DNA of 5,862 nt from Actinomycetota bacterium (GTDB lineage Bacteria; Actinomycetota; Rubrobacteria; Rubrobacterales; Rubrobacteraceae), in assembly GCA_020200675.1 (NCBI GenBank), contig JAIVIG010000072.1, forward strand, positions 1-5,862, given 5' to 3'. How positions within the stretch are numbered: the stretch's first letter is position 1; the number at the start of each line of letters is the position of its first letter. Position numbers and translations under genes: made by a program. The notes beneath the pieces are model-generated. The model ran no database searches and had not been told where the DNA came from. It saw only the letters and a list, made by a program, of their open reading frames with translations. Positions 4,876 through 5,862 of the stretch are shown here, one piece after another.

Positions 4876-5121
4876 GTGAAGAGGAAGTTGGCAGCGATGG
4901 TTGTGGCGGCGATGGCGATGGCGGCGGTGGCGGGCCCTGCTTCGGCGGACGATTTCGACGGGGACGACCTGCTTTTCTTTGGCTACCCCGCCTACAGCGT
5001 CATAGACGACGTGGACTTCGAGAACGTGCGCGAGAGGAACCCGAGGGACGGGGAGTGCTTCGTGGAGGACGTGGACCTCGACGGCTTTATAGCCGAGTAC
5101 GAGCTTGTTTGCTACCGCTAG
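4876..5121 (+). CDS. Secreted EF-hand-type mini-protein, 81 aa
   Basis: GTG at 4876 follows AGAAGGAGGT with five-base spacing and opens a signal peptide (MKRKLAAMVVAAMAMAAVAG, likely cleaved after PASA). The mature protein is about 57 aa and strongly acidic. Residues 65-76, DVDLDGFIAEYE, fit the 12-residue EF-hand loop exactly: Asp at 1, 3 and 5, Gly at 6, Ile at 8 and Glu at 12. Earlier DDFDGDD adds acidic residues but is not a full loop. Cys61 and Cys79 bracket the loop and could form a disulfide outside the cell. A single loop with little flanking helix is atypical of classical paired EF-hands and closer to isolated extracellular loops such as in dockerin-like modules. Calcium binding is inferred from the motif; the biological role is unknown. 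A shared terminator follows. Confidence 0.8.
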   Translation: MKRKLAAMVVAAMAMAAVAGPASADDFDGDDLLFFGYPAYSVIDDVDFENVRERNPRDGECFVEDVDLDGFIAEYELVCYR

Positions 5122-5162
5122 GGCGTAAGCCTTAGCCAGTTGGGAGCGCAAAAAGACGCGCG

Positions 5163-5190
5163 GGGCCGGAGCGTAGAACAGCTCCGGCCC
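5163..5190. terminator. Bidirectional terminator between convergent genes
   Basis: GGGCCGGAGC (5163-5172) pairs perfectly with GCTCCGGCCC (5181-5190) around GTAGAACA. On the plus strand TCTCCTATCCTT follows. On the minus strand, after CGCGCG, comes TCTTTTTG (around 5150-5158), a better T tract. It lies between the stop of the EF-hand gene (5121) and the stop of the convergent gene (5236), so it can serve both. Confidence 0.75.
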
Positions 5191-5235
5191 TCTCCTATCC
5201 TTGTCCCCCGTGGGCCCGCCAACGGCCTGGCGGCC

Positions 5236-5673
5236 CTACCGCGGCCACTCGCCCTTCAACTCGCGCCAGCGAGCCCTCAGCGGCGCGCTTGGGTCCCCTG
5301 GGTCCGCGGTTATCAGCTTGCGGCCGCCGTACTCGATGACGTACACGGCGCCGTCGCTCTCCACGTATTCGCCGCTAACGGCCGCGGTCTTCTCCATCTC
5401 GGCCAGGATGGCCGGGACGTCGAGGTAGGTCAACTCGTCGATGTACTTGAGGCGCTGCTTTCCTTCTTCGGAGAGGTAGACGAAACCCTCTTCTGCGAAG
5501 CGCTGATCCATGAGCACGCGAGCCCTGCCCGCCTCCCCGGCTAGCGCGGCGAACATCCGGGCCCTCTGCGCGACCGCCTCCGGGTCCTTGCGGGCTTCCA
5601 GTTCGTTGCGCAGGTATGCGAGCAACTCCTCGAAGAAGCGCCGCTGCTCTCCGGTCGGGGACCCTTCGTCCAA
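5236..5673 (-). CDS. Hypothetical protein, 145 aa
   Basis: I do not recognise the family. The TTG start at 5673 is supported by AAAGGAGGC (5689-5681) eight bases upstream and by the absence of a better start. The N-terminal part (1-85) is charged and helical (EQRRFFEELLAYLRNELEAR, then ALAGEAGRARVLMDQRFAEE). The C-terminal part is a small beta-rich unit with KYIDELTYLDVPAILAEMEK, SGEYVESDGAVYVIEYGGRK and LITADPGDPSAPLRARWREL. No signal peptide, membrane helix or catalytic motif is apparent, so a cytoplasmic location is likely. It runs convergently with the EF-hand gene and shares its terminator. A TACAAT hexamer and a palindrome lie upstream. Confidence 0.75.
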   Translation of the reverse strand: MDEGSPTGEQRRFFEELLAYLRNELEARKDPEAVAQRARMFAALAGEAGRARVLMDQRFAEEGFVYLSEEGKQRLKYIDELTYLDVPAILAEMEKTAAVSGEYVESDGAVYVIEYGGRKLITADPGDPSAPLRARWRELKGEWPR

Positions 5674-5697
5674 GTCCGTCGCCTCCTTTCATCGCGG

Positions 5698-5703
5698 ATT
5701 GTA
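5698..5703 (-). promoter_or_regulatory. Candidate -10 element of the 5673 gene
   Basis: TACAAT on the minus strand matches TATAAT at five of six bases and lies 24 bases before the TTG start, giving a very short leader that just includes the SD. No fitting -35 is found at 16-18 bp; TTGACT at 5735-5730 is 26 bp away, too far for a normal promoter. Confidence 0.35.
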
Positions 5704-5717
5704 GTGGACACCGACGC

Positions 5718-5732
5718 ACTGCGGGCCGCAGT
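5718..5732. promoter_or_regulatory. 15-bp palindrome, operator-like
   Basis: ACTGCGG-G-CCGCAGT is a perfect 7+1+7 inverted repeat centred 22 bp upstream of the TACAAT hexamer. Position and symmetry suit a dimeric regulator site for the minus-strand gene, but GC-rich palindromes also arise by chance. Confidence 0.35.
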
Positions 5733-5769
5733 CAAGGTCTGCCCCTGGAACTTGTCGCTTCCATTCGCC

Positions 5770-5862
5770 CTATACGTTCCCTCCCACGAGCGTCTCGACG
5801 GTCTGCCGATCCAGCGTCTGGTAATGGTTCAAGGTAGAGAGATGCAGTACACTCACCACCAT
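5770..5862 (-). CDS. Partial or short minus-strand ORF at the window edge
   Basis: An open frame enters from the right edge and ends with TAG at 5772-5770. It reads VLHLSTLNHYQTLDRQTVET and then LVGGNV. It could be the C-terminus of a gene lying beyond the window or a chance 30-codon frame; the first codon in the window is ATG but no upstream SD can be examined. The sequence between its stop and the gene at 5673 is about 96 bp. Confidence 0.3.
   Translation of the reverse strand: MVVSVLHLSTLNHYQTLDRQTVETLVGGNV

Overview
The DNA is GC-rich and uses strong AAGGAGG-type Shine-Dalgarno (SD) sites, often before TTG or GTG starts. It encodes secreted proteins, one of them with a Gram-positive LPxTG-type sorting signal. 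Together these suggest a high-GC Gram-positive actinobacterium. The protein style recalls Rubrobacter, but that is an impression from memory, not a search result. Nothing here looks like core metabolism; it is an accessory region.

Layout. Positions 7-1012 are a complete IS982-type insertion sequence with terminal inverted repeats and a flanking TAGCTA duplication. Its transposase (minus strand) is broken by a +1 frameshift and has Asp where the family has the third catalytic Glu. Positions 1019-1568 hold no convincing gene but carry two inverted copies of a promoter-like cassette. Each copy has a 7-bp direct repeat at 11-bp period (OmpR/PhoB-type geometry), a -10-like TTATT, and an SD site about 34 bp further on. 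The right copy serves the secreted protein gene at 1569-2481, whose calcium-binding RTX repeats lie in a second frame after a +1 shift near 2046-2050. At 2752-3213 is a secreted protein with an LPATG sorting signal, followed by a clear hairpin terminator. Positions 3507-3983 encode a soluble helical protein of unknown function, and 4197-4412 a 71-aa hydrophobic/basic protein. Positions 4876-5121 encode an 81-aa secreted protein with a canonical EF-hand loop. A possible minus-strand ORF (4336-4707) contains a second Asp/Gly-rich calcium-loop-like segment. A bidirectional terminator at 5163-5190 separates the EF-hand gene from a convergent gene of unknown function (5236-5673, minus).

How the genes may work together. 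The common theme is small exported proteins with acidic calcium-binding motifs (RTX roll, EF-hand, possible DxDGDG-like loop) beside a wall-anchored partner. This is an inference from motifs and proximity; no shared operon or pathway is proven. The two neighbouring secreted genes (1569 and 2752) do share a TTG start, a similar signal peptide opening (MRHIFS / MRRIIS) and an 11-bp leader sequence. That suggests related expression or common descent of their 5' ends.
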